Assembly (NCBI GenBank): GCA_963726975.1
Contig: CAVSEK010000004.1
Span: 744,001 to 808,000, forward strand
Length of the DNA stretch: 64,000 bases
Direction of reading: 5' to 3'
Source of the DNA: CAVSEK01 sp963726975
Lineage (GTDB): Bacteria > Actinomycetota > Actinomycetes > Mycobacteriales > SCTD01
The notes under the pieces are model-generated. The model did not search any database. It had not been told where the DNA came from and saw nothing but the letters and a program-made list of their open reading frames with translations. Every line of letters begins with the position of its first letter. Position 1 is the stretch's first letter. The translations under genes and the position numbers were made by a program. This document shows, piece after piece, positions 52,164 through 62,366 of this stretch.

Positions 52164-54440
52164 GCACCTGCGGGTAGACGGCGACCTGCGCGACGTCGCC
52201 GCGGAAGGCCGTCGAGCTCGGCTGCTGCGGCCAGCCGGTGAGGCTGTCCGGGCCGACCCGGAAGGCCCCGGCGTAGGACGCGGCGCGGGTCACCGGCGCG
52301 GTGCCCGGCTGCTGGCCGAGCGCGACGCCGTCGACGGTCATGGTGAGGCCGGCCGGCCCGCCGAAGGTCGCGACGACGTGGTGCCACGACCCGTCGTTGT
52401 AGGACTGCGGGGACCAGACCACCTGCGGGCCGCCGTCGTAGACGCCCCACAGCAGCTGCCCGCCGTCGCCCATGTAGAGCTGGCGGTCGTACGCCACGCT
52501 GGTGCCGGTCGGCGAGTCGCCCCAGCCGGCGATGCGGCCGCCGGTGCCGGTGGTCGTGCGGAACCAGAGCTCCACCGAGCCGGCGGACGGCACGTACGCC
52601 GTGGCGCCGTCGGTGCTCACCAGGCCCGGGCCGGGCTCGACGGCGCCGGTGCCGGGGAAGGGTCCGGGCCGGCCCTGGGTCCGGACCGCGCGGTAGGTGC
52701 CGGTCACCCCGTGGCCCGAGGCGTCGGCGGCCGAGGTCGTGTAGACCTCGGACAGGCGCCACAGCCGGCCCGGGGAGTCGCCGAGCACCTCGGCGCTGTA
52801 GGCGTCGCTCGCCCGGGTCGCGGTCCGGACCCGTACCGCCGTGCGCGGTCCCGCGCCGCCGTGGGCGTCGACGGCCTGCACCTCGTAGACGTGCGTGCCC
52901 GGCAGCGGCGCGCGGTCGCGGAAGACGCCCTGCGCGGCGGTCCAGAAGTGCGCGGTCGAGGGGGACAGCGTGGTGAGCAGCTGCCCGTCGCGGTAGACGC
53001 GGGTCGCCAGCGCCCCGTCGTCGGGGTCGCTCGCGGAGGTCCAGCGCAGCACGACCGAGCGGGGTGAGGGGCTGCCCGCGGTGATCGGGCCGGTCGCGGT
53101 GGGCCGGGTGGCGTCGTCGCCGACCGTGAAGCGGGTCAGGCCCTGCTGCGGCCGCCCCGAGACCTTGGTGAACTGGCCGCCGACGAACACGCTGGAGCCG
53201 TCGTCGGCCATCGCGCGCGGGCCGAGCTCGTCGACCGCGCGCCCGTCGGTGGGCCCGGCGTTCGTCGTCGGGTACCAGTCGACCGGTCGGCCGTCGACGG
53301 CCGACTCGGCCATGAGGTGGTGCCAGGTGGCCGGGCCGTCGAGGAAGGGCGGCTGCGGGAAGCCGCCGGCCGCCGAGCAGTCGTGCGCGTGCGAGCCGAC
53401 GTAGAGGACCCCGCCGACCTCGGTGACGCCCTGGGTGGCGCCCAGGCACTCGTCGCGCCAGACCAGCTGGCCGGTGAGCGGGTCGAGCGCGAGCGTGCCG
53501 TCGAAGACCCGGAACCCGGTGCCGGCCGCGCCGGCGAAGACCCGCGTGCCGTCGGTCTCGAGCGTCGTCACGTCGGAGTGCTCGGCGCACGACGGCGTCG
53601 GGCAGGCACCCACCAGGCCCGGGTCCATCGGGGTGAGCGAGCCGTCGCTCGTCGCGAAGCCGGCGAGCGCGCGGTGCGCCTGCCCGTCGGCGGTGTTGAA
53701 CGCCCCGCCGGCGAGAACCCGGTCTCCCGACGGCGCGACGAGCAGCGCGTTGACCGGCCCGTCGACGGTGCCCTGCCACCCGCTGCGGGCGGTCCCGTCC
53801 AGGCCGTACGCGGCGATGCCCAGCGTGGCGCCGCCGGGAGCGGCCGCGAAGCTGCCGCCGACGTAGACGGAGTCGCCGCTCACGGCGAGGGCGCGCACGA
53901 CCCCGGAGGTGATCTTCGGGTTGAAGGGCAGCAGCGGAGCGCCGGGCGCGGTGAGGTCGAAGGCGGCGACCCGCCCGCGGGCCCGGCCGTCGACGGCCGT
54001 GAAGTCGCCGCCGACGTAGAGCCGGGTGCCGTCGGGGCTGACCGCGAGTGCGGACACCCGGCTGGGCACCGAGTGCACGAAGTCGGGGTCGAGCGCGCCC
54101 GTGGTCGTCGAGAAGGCCGCCAGGTGGTTGCGGACGACCTCGGCAGCGTCCCCGGCCGCGGTGCCGGGTGGCCGGGCGGTCGTGAAGTCGCCGCCGGCGA
54201 ACAGCCGCCCGCCGCTGGTCACCAGGGCGCGGACGGCCCCGCCGGTCTGCCAGACCGGCTCGTCGACGGCGTCGAGCACGGGTGCGGACGAGACGGCGGG
54301 GGTGACAGCGGGGGGACGGCCGCGGCGGCGGTCGCCGGGGCGGGCGTCGCGAGCAGGGTCGCGGAGACCACGGTCGGGAGCACCGCGCCGGCGAGGAGCG
54401 CGGGCAGGGCGAGCCCGCGGCGGGACAGGGACGGGCGCAT
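52120..54440 (-). CDS. Secreted beta-propeller / Fn3 / LamG protein (one frameshift near signal peptide)
   Basis: About 773 residues. Signal sequence LALPALLAGAVLPTVVSATL and a Pro-rich linker; a shift near 54310 joins it to VLDAVDEPVWQTGGAVRALV. Residues about 60-430 hold repeated blades (LFAGGDFTTA, LYVGGDFTAVDG, VYVGGSFAAAPG, VLAGGAFNTADG, VFVGGQFTKVSG), a delta-type propeller. An Fn3-like segment follows (RSVVLRWTSASDPDDG, HVYEVQAVDAHGGAG). The C-terminal ~200 residues are a LamG/concanavalin-like fold (GSVELWFRTTTG, YNDGSWHHVVATFGGPAGLT, AFRGDVAQVAVYPQVLTPTR). Likely a surface or extracellular carbohydrate- or protein-binding factor. Confidence 0.82.
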
Positions 54441-54466
54441 GGCGGGGTCCTCGGGTCGGGCGGCGC

Positions 54467-55594
54467 TCAGCTGCCGAGCAGCGAGCGGTACTCGGGGCTG
54501 GTGGCGATGGAGTAGACGACGAGCTCCTGGCGGTAGCCGCCCCGGACCTGGCGGGCCCAGTAGGCCTGCCCCCCGTCGTCGACGGTGCGCTCGAGCAGCG
54601 CGCCGTACGCGTCGTCGAGGAACGAGCGCTGGTGCTCGTCGCTGACGGCGAGCTCGTAGGCGATGTTGGCCCGGCTGGTCCGCTTCGTGGTGAGCAGGTT
54701 GAGGTAGTACGCCTGCCCGGAGGCGTCGGGAGCCCGGCCGAGCGCGTCCTCGTAGACGGCGTCGAGGAAGGCGGCGTGACCCGCGGCGTTCATCGCCCGG
54801 GCGCCCGCGGACGCCGCGTACTCCGCGCTGTTCATGAGGTCGGTCTTGAGGTCCTGCACGGTGACGCCGCGGCCGAGCAGGTCGGTGTAGTACGCCAGGC
54901 CCCCCGCGTCGGGGTCACGGTGCAGGAAGGCGGTGTAGGCCCGCAGCACCTCACCGGACAGGTACTCCGGCGACCGCACGAAGGACCAGGCGGCGTCGGC
55001 CGCGTTGCCGCGACCCCGCACGACCGGCAGCCAGTACGCGTAGCCGTCGGCGTCGGGGGTGCGCCCGAGCACGTCGAGGTAGAGCCGCTGCAGCTGCTGG
55101 GCCGCCGGCTCGTCGGCGCTGACGACCTCCAGGCCGGCGCGCACCGCCGTCGAGGCGGCGTGCGTCGCGTCCCCGCCGTAGGAGACCGACAGGTCGTGCA
55201 GCTCCTCGAGCCCGGTGGGCAGGCCCACGTCGGCGTACGCGGACGACGGGTCGGCGGGATCGGCGACGAGGGCGGCGGCCAGCAGCGGCACGGGGTCGCC
55301 CGCGGGGGCGGCGTCCGCGACGGTGACCGTGCCCGTGGGCGTGCTGGCGTCGCCCGGGTCGGCGTCGTAGACGACGACCCGCACCGAGAGCGCGCGGTGC
55401 TCGACGACCTGCCGGCGGGTCAGCTGCACCTGCGCGACGACGGCGGACGGGGCGGCGGCGGGAGCGGCGCCCGCGGCGGGCGCGGACACGACGGTCGCGC
55501 AGAGCGCGGCGGTGACCGCGACCAGGGCTGCCGCCGCGGAGCGGACACGAAGACGGGCAGCGGGCGGCGCGACGGCGAGCACGGGGCGTCCCAA
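54467..55594 (-). CDS. Secreted DUF4214-repeat protein
   Basis: About 375 residues. N-terminal signal VRSAAAALVAVTAALCATVV. An Ig-like region follows (SVRVVVYDADPGDASTPTGT, LHDLSVSYGGDATHAAS), then three to four DUF4214-type helical repeats: LQRLYLDVLGRTPDADGYAY, YTAFLHRDPDAGGLAYYTDL, FLDAVYEDALGRAPDASGQA and FLDDAYGALLERTVDDGGQA. DUF4214 is found in extracellular and polysaccharide-associated proteins. Start TTG 55594 or GTG 55582; neither has a good ribosome site. Same strand as the neighbouring secreted proteins, 25 bases upstream of the propeller gene start. Confidence 0.83.
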   Translation of the reverse strand: MGRPVLAVAPPAARLRVRSAAAALVAVTAALCATVVSAPAAGAAPAAAPSAVVAQVQLTRRQVVEHRALSVRVVVYDADPGDASTPTGTVTVADAAPAGDPVPLLAAALVADPADPSSAYADVGLPTGLEELHDLSVSYGGDATHAASTAVRAGLEVVSADEPAAQQLQRLYLDVLGRTPDADGYAYWLPVVRGRGNAADAAWSFVRSPEYLSGEVLRAYTAFLHRDPDAGGLAYYTDLLGRGVTVQDLKTDLMNSAEYAASAGARAMNAAGHAAFLDAVYEDALGRAPDASGQAYYLNLLTTKRTSRANIAYELAVSDEHQRSFLDDAYGALLERTVDDGGQAYWARQVRGGYRQELVVYSIATSPEYRSLLGS

Positions 55595-55705
55595 GGTGCG
55601 GAGGAGGGTGCGGCCCAGACTAGGCGACCCTCAGCAGCCGCGCAGTCACTCTGAGCAAGACGCCGGGCACGAGGACCTCGCGGCGTGGACCTGCGCCCGG
55701 ACGCG

Positions 55706-55744
55706 CCGCGACCGCGGCCTGCCGGGGCAGGACCGCGGTCGCGG
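55706..55744 (-). terminator. Very strong hairpin terminator after the beta-helix gene
   Basis: CCGCGACCGCGGCCTGCC (55706-55723) pairs with GGCAGG-A-CCGCGGTCGCGG (55726-55744), an 18-bp stem with one bulged A and a 2-base loop core. It starts 16 bases past the stop at 55761. Confidence 0.9.
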
Positions 55745-55760
55745 GACGGTCAGGCTCGGC

Positions 55761-57569
55761 TCACGGGAGCTTGATGTTCTTGGCGAACTCCGAGCTGCCG
55801 CCGTCGGTGGAGGTCAGGCTGGTCGTCCGCGCCGTGGCGAAGGCCGTGACGTAGGCGCCCGGGCGGTCGGTGAAGGTGACCGTGAAGGTGCCGTCACCGC
55901 CCGCGACGGTCGTGCCGAGGTACTCGCGACCGTCGCCGTAGACGCCCGCCTTGGTCGCGTCGGCGACGTAGGCCTCCACGGTGCAGCCGGCGCAGGTGGT
56001 GCCGGTCACGGAGGCAGGGGTGGAGCCGGTCAGGACCGGCGGCCGGATGCCGCCGTTGACGAGCGCGCTGCCACCGGCGTCGTCGGCCGAGCCGAGCGGG
56101 GCCAGGTCGATGCCCAGACCGCTGCTGCCGTACCAGCTGTTCTGCGTCCAGCGGTTGTCGAAGGTCGGCTGCTCCGCGCCGGGCGGGGCGTAGCCGGTCG
56201 GGACGCTGGTGATGCCCTTGGGGTTGTAGGCGATGACGTTGCCCGGGCCGACGGTGTTGCTGAAGGCGCCGTGCTCGATGCGGATGCCGAAGAAGCCGTT
56301 CGGCGCCCGGGTGCCGTCCGCGGTCAGCCCGATCAGGTTGTCGCCGATCGTGTTGTGGTTCTGACCCTTGTCCAGCAGGATCCCGCCCTTCTTGTTGCCC
56401 GCGATGACGTTGCCGCGGGCGAGGTTGCCGTAGGGCAGGCCCTCGGAGACGGCGGCCTCGGTGCACGGGTCGCAGTGCTTCGGGCCCTCGAGCCGCAGGC
56501 CCCACTGGCCGTTGGCGGCGTAGGCGGGGGCGGCGTTGCCGGTCACGTCGGTGCCGATGAGGTTGCCGACGACGGCGTTGTCGTGGGTCCCGCGCCCGTG
56601 CGAGACCTCCACACCGGTGCTCTTGTTGCCGGAGATGACGTTGCGCTCCTGGTAGCCGTCACCCCCGATGAGGTTGCTCCGGGTGTAGTTGACGTCGATG
56701 CCGTGCGCCAGGTTGCCCAGGGCGGCGGTGCCCGCCGGGTTCAGCCCCACGATGTTGTTCTGCACCTTGTTGTCGACCGTGCCGGAGGTGCCCGAGGTGG
56801 CGAAGGACATCGAGACGCCGCGGTGCGCGCAGCCGGAGATGACGTTGCGGTTCTCGCTGCCGGGCATGCCGATCCGGTTGGCGCTGGCGCCCGAGGTCAT
56901 GAGCACGCCGAAGGACTTGGTGCTGACCTTCGCCGCCTGGAAGGTGCCGGTCGCGTCCGTGCAGATGAAGTTGCCGATGAGCTGGTTGCGGTCCGCGCCG
57001 TCGCCGGCGAGGTTGAACGCCTTGGCGAAGTCGTAGACCGCGAGGCCCCGCACGACGTTGTCGGGCGAGGTGATGCCGAAGCCGTCGAACGCCCCCGCAC
57101 CCACGCTGCCCTGCCCGCGCACCTCGACCCGGACGACCGCGTTGTCCGCCAGCTCGTCGGTGTTGGGCACCGAGCCGGGCTGGGTGAACCCGTCGATCGT
57201 CATGCCGAGCGGGTTGGTGAGGTTGGGGAGCTTGGACAGGATGCGGATGGTCTGCGTGCCGGTGCCGGGCAGGGCGAAGCCGATGGTGGCGTGCGCGGAC
57301 GACGCGTTGGCCTCCTGCAGCGCCGCGCGCAGGGTGCAGTCCCCGGCGGACGTGGCGCAGACGCCGTCTCGCCGAGGGTCAGCCCCGTCGCCCAGCGAGG
57401 TGACCGTGATGCTGGTGACGGTCGCCGCGCCGGCGGGCAGGGCCGTCAGGGCCACGACCCCGCCGGTGAGCAGGGTCACAGCGCTGAGCCCGGCGACGAG
57501 GCGCCGCGACCGCCGCGCCGTCACCGTGCGTGATCGTCCGGTCGCCTGCGGCTGTCCTGTTGTCGCCAT
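55761..57569 (-). CDS. Secreted right-handed parallel beta-helix protein
   Basis: Intact 602-residue exported protein. ATG 57569 follows AGGAG. Signal peptide LVAGLSAVTLLTGGVVALTA ending at LPAGA. VCATSAGDCTLRAALQEANA is the CSLRxAI-type opening common in extracellular beta-helix proteins. Then many Asn-rich coils follow: NQLIGNFICTDATGTFQAAK, NRNVISGCAHRGVSMSFATS, ERNVISGNKSTGVEVSHGRG and NHNTIGDNLIGLTADGTRAP, the stacked N-x-I-G pattern. A C-terminal Ig-like domain has VTGTTCAGCTVEAYVADATK and GDGTFTVTFTDRPGAYVTAF. Probably polysaccharide binding or processing; catalytic residues are not evident. Confidence 0.85.
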   Translation of the reverse strand: MATTGQPQATGRSRTVTARRSRRLVAGLSAVTLLTGGVVALTALPAGAATVTSITVTSLGDGADPRRDGVCATSAGDCTLRAALQEANASSAHATIGFALPGTGTQTIRILSKLPNLTNPLGMTIDGFTQPGSVPNTDELADNAVVRVEVRGQGSVGAGAFDGFGITSPDNVVRGLAVYDFAKAFNLAGDGADRNQLIGNFICTDATGTFQAAKVSTKSFGVLMTSGASANRIGMPGSENRNVISGCAHRGVSMSFATSGTSGTVDNKVQNNIVGLNPAGTAALGNLAHGIDVNYTRSNLIGGDGYQERNVISGNKSTGVEVSHGRGTHDNAVVGNLIGTDVTGNAAPAYAANGQWGLRLEGPKHCDPCTEAAVSEGLPYGNLARGNVIAGNKKGGILLDKGQNHNTIGDNLIGLTADGTRAPNGFFGIRIEHGAFSNTVGPGNVIAYNPKGITSVPTGYAPPGAEQPTFDNRWTQNSWYGSSGLGIDLAPLGSADDAGGSALVNGGIRPPVLTGSTPASVTGTTCAGCTVEAYVADATKAGVYGDGREYLGTTVAGGDGTFTVTFTDRPGAYVTAFATARTTSLTSTDGGSSEFAKNIKLP

Positions 57570-57791
57570 GCTGGGCCTCTCCTGCCGCCAGCCGCACCGC
57601 GCGGCCTCACGGTCCGTGACTCTAGGCGCCTCCACCGACAGGAGTGCGGCTTCGCGCAGATTGCTCCGGACGGCCGATCCAGCCGGGCGTCCCGCCCCGG
57701 CGGCGGAGACGTGGACGCAGCAGGCGGGCGCGGCCCGGCCCGCCTACCGTGGGTCTCCCCACGACCGCCCGCCGCCCCAGGAGCCCCGCCC

Positions 57792-58478
57792 GTGCCGCAC
57801 GCCCGCCGCCGTCCGCGAGCTCCCCGCTCTGCCGCACTGGCCGGTGCGCTCGCCGTCCTGGTGCTCGGGCTCGCCGGCTGTGGCGTCTCAGGCGTCTCAG
57901 GCGCCTCGGACGGCCCGGTCGCGACCTCGCTCGACGGCGCCTCGGAGACGGCGGGCACCGACATCACCGGCGTGGTCGCCCGCCCGGCGCTGACCCTGCC
58001 CGACACCTCGGGCGCACCGGTCGACCTGCGGGCCCGGCCGGCGGGCGAGCTCACCGTCGTCTTCCTCGGCTACACGCGGTGCCCGGACGTGTGCCCGACG
58101 ACGATGGCCGACCTCGCGGCCGCGCGGAGGTCGCTGGACGCCGCCGACCGCGACCGGGTGCAGGTCGTCTTCGTCACCGAGGACCCGGCCCACGACAGCC
58201 CCGGCGTGGTCCGGCGCTGGCTCGACCGCTTCGACACGTCCTTCCTCGGCCTCATCGGCGGCGGGCCGGCGACCTCCGCGGCCGTCCAGGAGCTGAAGGG
58301 CCCGCAGACCGAGGTGCTGCCCACCGCTCCGACGGGGGTCCTCGCCCCGCAGGAGGGCCCGACCGTCGTGCACGTCAGCAACGTCTACGCCTTCGCCGGC
58401 GACCGGACGCTCGTCTACACCGACCGGACGTCACCCGCCGACTACGCGCGCGACTTCCGGACCCTGCTGGGCGCCTGA
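57792..58478 (+). CDS. SCO1/SenC-family lipoprotein
   Basis: A 228-residue copper-chaperone-type thioredoxin fold on the outer face of the membrane. Signal sequence with lipobox LVLGLAGCG. Core: FLGYTRCPDVCPTTMADLAA (CxxxC copper ligands), VVFVTEDPAHDSPGVVRRWL, FLGLIGGGPATSAAVQEL and the C-terminal His in PTVVHVSNVYAFAGDRT. Family members help assemble the CuA site of cytochrome c oxidase. No oxidase genes are in the window. GTG 57792 follows AGGAG. Confidence 0.9.
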   Translation: MPHARRRPRAPRSAALAGALAVLVLGLAGCGVSGVSGASDGPVATSLDGASETAGTDITGVVARPALTLPDTSGAPVDLRARPAGELTVVFLGYTRCPDVCPTTMADLAAARRSLDAADRDRVQVVFVTEDPAHDSPGVVRRWLDRFDTSFLGLIGGGPATSAAVQELKGPQTEVLPTAPTGVLAPQEGPTVVHVSNVYAFAGDRTLVYTDRTSPADYARDFRTLLGA

Positions 58479-59253
58479 CCCCCAGGGCCGCCGCCACCGC
58501 GGCGCGGGCGTCCGGGTCAGGGGCGGGGTCGACACCGCGACCAGGGCCGGTGCGGCGAGCGGCCGCAGCGCGGTCAGCACCGGCTCGGGCAGCCGGTCCC
58601 ACGGGTTGGCGCCGGTGCCGTCGGTGACCATGACCGCGCCCGCGCGCCGCCGGGCCGCGAGCGCCGGTCACCTGCGCGAGGCGCTCCGGTGCGCACGCCG
58701 TGCACCAGGTGGGCCAGCCGGGTCGCCGGGAAGCGCGCCGCCCAGTCGGGCTCGACGAGCTCGGCGTAGGCCTGCTCCGGCCCCTCGAAGAGTCACGCGT
58801 GAGGTTGGCCAGGTCGACGTAGCCCGGGTGCGGCGCGGTGCCGGGGTTGAGCGCCACGAACCGCGCGCCGGCCGCCCGGACCTGCCGCACGACCTGCGCG
58901 TAGTGCTCGAGCCGGTCGAGCCCGCTGCTCACCTGGTCCAGGAAGACGCCCGCGCACGCCGTACGCGCGCGACGTGCAGCGCGACGTCGGCGGCCACCTC
59001 GGCGCGGGCGAGCGCTCGCCGTAGTCGGTGTCGACGTAGCCGGCCGTGCGCACGCCCGCGGCCTGCAGCGCCGCGACGACGGCGGGGTACGCCGGGTCGG
59101 GCCTCGCGCCGGGCCCGTCGTGCGGGTTGACGACGACCGGCGCGCAGCAGTCGGCGCGACCTCGACCAGCCGCGCCCACAGCGCCGGGTCGACGAGCGGG
59201 TGGGCGTAGGCCGGGACGACGCAGGCCGCGGCAGCGCCGGGGGAGTGCGTCAC
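58431..59253 (-). CDS. Spherulin-4-like (GH135/Sph3-like) protein (about six frameshifts)
   Basis: Pieced together over frames: ACVVPAYAHPLVDPALWARL, VVVNPHDGPGARPDPAYPAV, AALQAAGVRTAGYVDTDYGE, YGVxGVFLDQVSSGLDRLEH, AGARFVALNPGTAPHPGYVD and RAGAVMVTDGTGANPWDRLP. This is the PF12138 spherulation-specific family 4 pattern. Its fungal member Sph3 is a GH135 alpha-1,4-N-acetylgalactosaminidase needed for galactosaminogalactan. The conserved Asp in YVDTDYG and FLDQV are catalytic candidates. No signal peptide is seen, so it may be cytoplasmic or processed in the membrane complex. GTG 59253 overlaps the upstream stop. Breaks at about 59150, 59010, 58955, 58795, 58690 and 58665. The end is uncertain (58431 or 58516). 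Confidence 0.75.
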
Positions 59254-60846
59254 CGGTGCCGGGTCACCTGCCCGAGGTCGCGGCGCGCGAGCGGGCAGCA
59301 GCACCAGGGCCAGCGCGGCGAAGACGACGCAGGTGCGCGCGGGCCGCGCCGGCGCGGCCGCGTCGAGCGGGCGAGCCGCAGCGCGCGGTCGGCGGCGAGC
59401 GGCGGCCGACAGCGCGAGCACCGGGCCGCGGTCGCGCCGAGCGACCAGCAGGACGGTGGCCAGGAACAGGGCGAACCCGAGCACGCCGCGGCCGCGCGGC
59501 GTCGAGCAGCAGCACCCGGTGGCCGGCCGGCCAGCTGCAGGACGACCACGCCCCGCGCCGGTCAGCGCGGCCAGGCCGAGCGGCGTACGCGCGCGACGGC
59601 CGCCGGGAGCAGCACGCGCCGGACCCGGCGGCGGAAGCGCCGGGGCGAGACCTCGAGCACCAGGGCGCGGCGGCCGGCGCTGCGCAGCCGGTGGACGAGC
59701 GCGTCGGCGAGGCCGAGGCTGGCGACCAGCGGGGCCATCGCGGGCGCGACCGCGAGCCCCGCTGCCGCGGCCGGCGAGCACGTCGAGGACGAGGAAGGCG
59801 ACCAGGGCCGCGGCGACCGTGCCGTGCAGGGCGTGCGCCCCGGTCAGCCGCAGCTCGCCGGCACCGACGACGTCCGACAGCGGGCGGACGGCGCCGGGTG
59901 CGCCGGCGGTGCGCGCGCGGACCGCCCGCAGCGCCGCGAGGGCCGCGGCGCCGGCGGTGAGCACCAGCCCCGCGAGCAGCACCGGGCGCAGCGCGCCGGC
60001 CGGGTCGAGGCGACCGCCGGTGGCGAGCACGGCGGCCGCGCCGGCGCAGCCGGGCAGCAGCACGGCGAGCAGCCGCCGCTCGGCGCCGACGACGAGGCAG
60101 ACGGTCGCCGCGAGCAGGTAGCCGGCCTGCACCGCGGCCAGCAGCCCTGCGGCCGCGCCGGCGCCGGCCCCGACGGACACCCCGACGAGGAAGGTGCCCG
60201 TGGCCGGGGCCAGCAGCAGCACCGCGGCCCGGCAGCACGTCGGCGCCCGCGGCGGTGTCGCAGCCGGCCCAGCAGCAGGTGGCCGAGCAGCGCGACGCCC
60301 TGCCCCAGGCCGGCCGCGAGGACCGCGGCCGCGACGAGCAGGCCGGTGCCGGCCGGCTGCACCGAGCGCAGCGCGAGCACGACGAGCAGGCCCGGCGCGG
60401 CGTAGAGCAGCGCCGCGCAGGGCGTGCTCGTGCCAGGGCCGGTGCCACGGGTCGCGTCGTGCTCGGTCGACCTCGGCGGCCGCCGCGGGACGCGCGTCGT
60501 ACAGCAGCGCGGCCAGCTCGAAGACGCTGCCGACGCCGTACTGCTCGCGGGCCTCGCGGTCGCCCACGCCCGCGGACTCGAGGCCCGCCGCGATCTCGGA
60601 CGGGTCGACCGCCTGGGTGCACAGCGCGTCGTGCCGGCGGGCGAGCACGGCGACCGGCGTCGCGGCGGCGGCGGTCGGGTCCGCCGCGACCGGACGGCGG
60701 TCGCAGGGCGCGCGCTGCTGCGGCACCCGGCGGGCGAGCGCCGCCTGCAGCGCGCCGCCGTCGAGCGCGGTGGGGGCGCTCACGAGGCCTCCGCGAGCCG
60801 GCCGGCCGCGGCCGGCAGCCGACGGCGCCACGGGCGGCGCGCTCAC
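59250..60846 (-). CDS. Polytopic membrane protein of the exopolysaccharide locus (many frameshifts)
   Basis: About 530 residues. The soluble N-terminus is well conserved by memory in actinobacterial PelF-linked loci: RRHDALCTQAVDPSEIAAGL, ESAGVGDREAREQYGVGSVF and ELAALLYDARPA. Across several frames about 10-12 hydrophobic segments follow (VQPAGTGLLVAAAVLAAGLG, QGVALLGHLLLGR, GYLLAATVCLVVGAERRLLA, ALVAFLVLDVLAG). Position between a PelF-like transferase and a spherulin-4 protein suggests the export or polymerisation channel, a PelG counterpart in role though not clearly homologous (inference). GTG 60846 overlaps the upstream TGA. Confidence 0.6.
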
Positions 60847-62253
60847 GGCGCCGAGCACGTCGGCGTACAGGCCGGAGAAGGTCGACAGCATGCGCTCGAG
60901 CTGGAAGAGCGCGAGCGCCCGCTCCCGCGCCGCGGTGGCGAGCCGGTCCCGCTCGACGGCGTCGTCGAGCAGGCGCACGCAGGCGTCCGCGAAGGCCCGC
61001 GGGTCGCGCGGCGGGACGACGAGGCCGGCGTCCCCGACCACCTCGCGGCACCCCGCCGACGTCGGTGGAGACGGTGGCGCGGCGGCACATCATCGCCTCC
61101 ATGACGGTGTACGGCAGGCCCTCGGAGATGCTCGACAGCACCACGACCGTGGAGGCGTGGTAGGCCGCCGTCACCGGCCGGACCGGTCCCTCGAAGGTGA
61201 CGGCGCTCGTCGAGCCCGAGCTCGTCGACGAGCGCGCGGACCTCGCGCCTCGTACGCCTCGTTGCCCGCCGGGGTCGGGCCGAACAGGCGCAGGACGGCG
61301 TCGGGGCGGCGCTCGCGCACGAGCGCGAAGGCGCGCACCAGGGTCTCGAGGTCCTTGAGCGGGTCGACCCGGCCGACCCAGCCGATCGTCGGCACCTCGG
61401 GCTCGCCGTCGGCCGTGGGGTAGGCGTGCGGCGCTCACCCCGTTGTAGGCGGTGGCGATGGCGTCGGGGTCGGCGCCGTGCCGCACCTCCCAGCGCTGGT
61501 TGTAGACGTTGACCGGCACGATGAGGTCGGCCTCGGCGTACGCCGTCCAGCACACCCGGCGGAACAGCGCGAGCAGGACGACCTTGACCGGCCAGGAGTA
61601 GCGGACGTCCCGGAAGGCCAGGTAGCGCTCGCGCAGGTAGACGCCGTGCTCGCGACATGACCATCGGCGTGCCGTGCTGCCACTTGGCGACGAGGGCGAG
61701 CAGCGCGGGCAGCCCGTTGGACACCGCGTGGCACAGGTCGGCGCGCACCACGGGCGCGGACAGCGGCCGCAGGAAGTGCTCGACGAGGTCGGTGGCGTCC
61801 AGCGCGTCGCGCATGGTCAGCGGCACGCCGTGCGGGAGCGCGCGCCCAGGCGCTCGACGAGCGCCTGCACCGCGGCCTCGCTCTGCAGCGCGCCGGTCAG
61901 GTCGCCGCGCTGCGCCAGCTCGGCCAGCGCGCGCAGCCGCGCGGTGAACACTCCGGGGGCGGCGGACGGGTCGAGCATCGCCGGCAGCAGGGCGCGCGTA
62001 CGCCTCGAGCAGCGCCGGCCCGCGAGCCGGGTCGTCCGCGGCGGCGCGGCGCGGGGCCCCACAGCGGCGACGCGGGTGAGCGCGACGACGTTGTCCGGGC
62101 AGCTCCGAGGCCGACCGGCTCGCGGCCGGTCGCGCAGACGCCGACCACCTCGAACTCGTGCTCGGGCATCCCGCGCAGCAGCTGGTCGCACCAGGTGCTC
62201 ACCCCGCCGGTGACGTACGGGTAGCAGCCCTCGGCGAGCAGGGCGACCCTCAC
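60843..62253 (-). CDS. PelF-like glycosyltransferase, GT4 family with DUF3492 (several frameshifts)
   Basis: About 470 residues when repaired. The N-terminus VRVALLAEGCYPYVTGGVST is the diagnostic DUF3492/PelF start. Then CWTAYAEADLIVPVNVYNQR, TIGWVGRVDPLKDLETLVRA, LRLFGPTPAGNEAYEAR, VVLSSISEGLPYTVMEAM (donor E-x7-E region) and GLVVPPRDPRAFADACVRLL. PelF uses UDP sugars to polymerise the Pel exopolysaccharide of GalNAc/GlcNAc type (family knowledge). GTG 62253 is the start. The frame changes at least eight times between 61050 and 62160. Head of a minus-strand operon with the membrane protein and spherulin-4 gene, divergent from the GH114 gene. Confidence 0.8.
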
Positions 62254-62334
62254 CGGGCACGGCCCAGTCCCGTCGGCGCCGAGTGCAGGGCGGCCCTCCC
62301 CACGTTGGCGACCGCGATCATCGTCGCCCAGATC

Positions 62335-62348
62335 GTCACGCGCGTGAC
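62335..62348. promoter_or_regulatory. Palindrome GTCACGCGCGTGAC in the divergent exopolysaccharide promoter
   Basis: Perfect 14-bp palindrome between the PelF-like operon and the GH114 gene, followed by GTGACAC at 62357-62363. A symmetric site in a 113-bp divergent gap is a good operator candidate for joint control of synthesis and hydrolysis. The binding protein is unknown. Confidence 0.45.
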
Positions 62349-62366
62349 ACATTTCGGTGACACCGC

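Noticed and set aside
59250..60846. Naming the membrane protein pelG
   Set aside because: Helix pattern and position fit, but no PelG-specific motif could be recognised in the frame-broken sequence.
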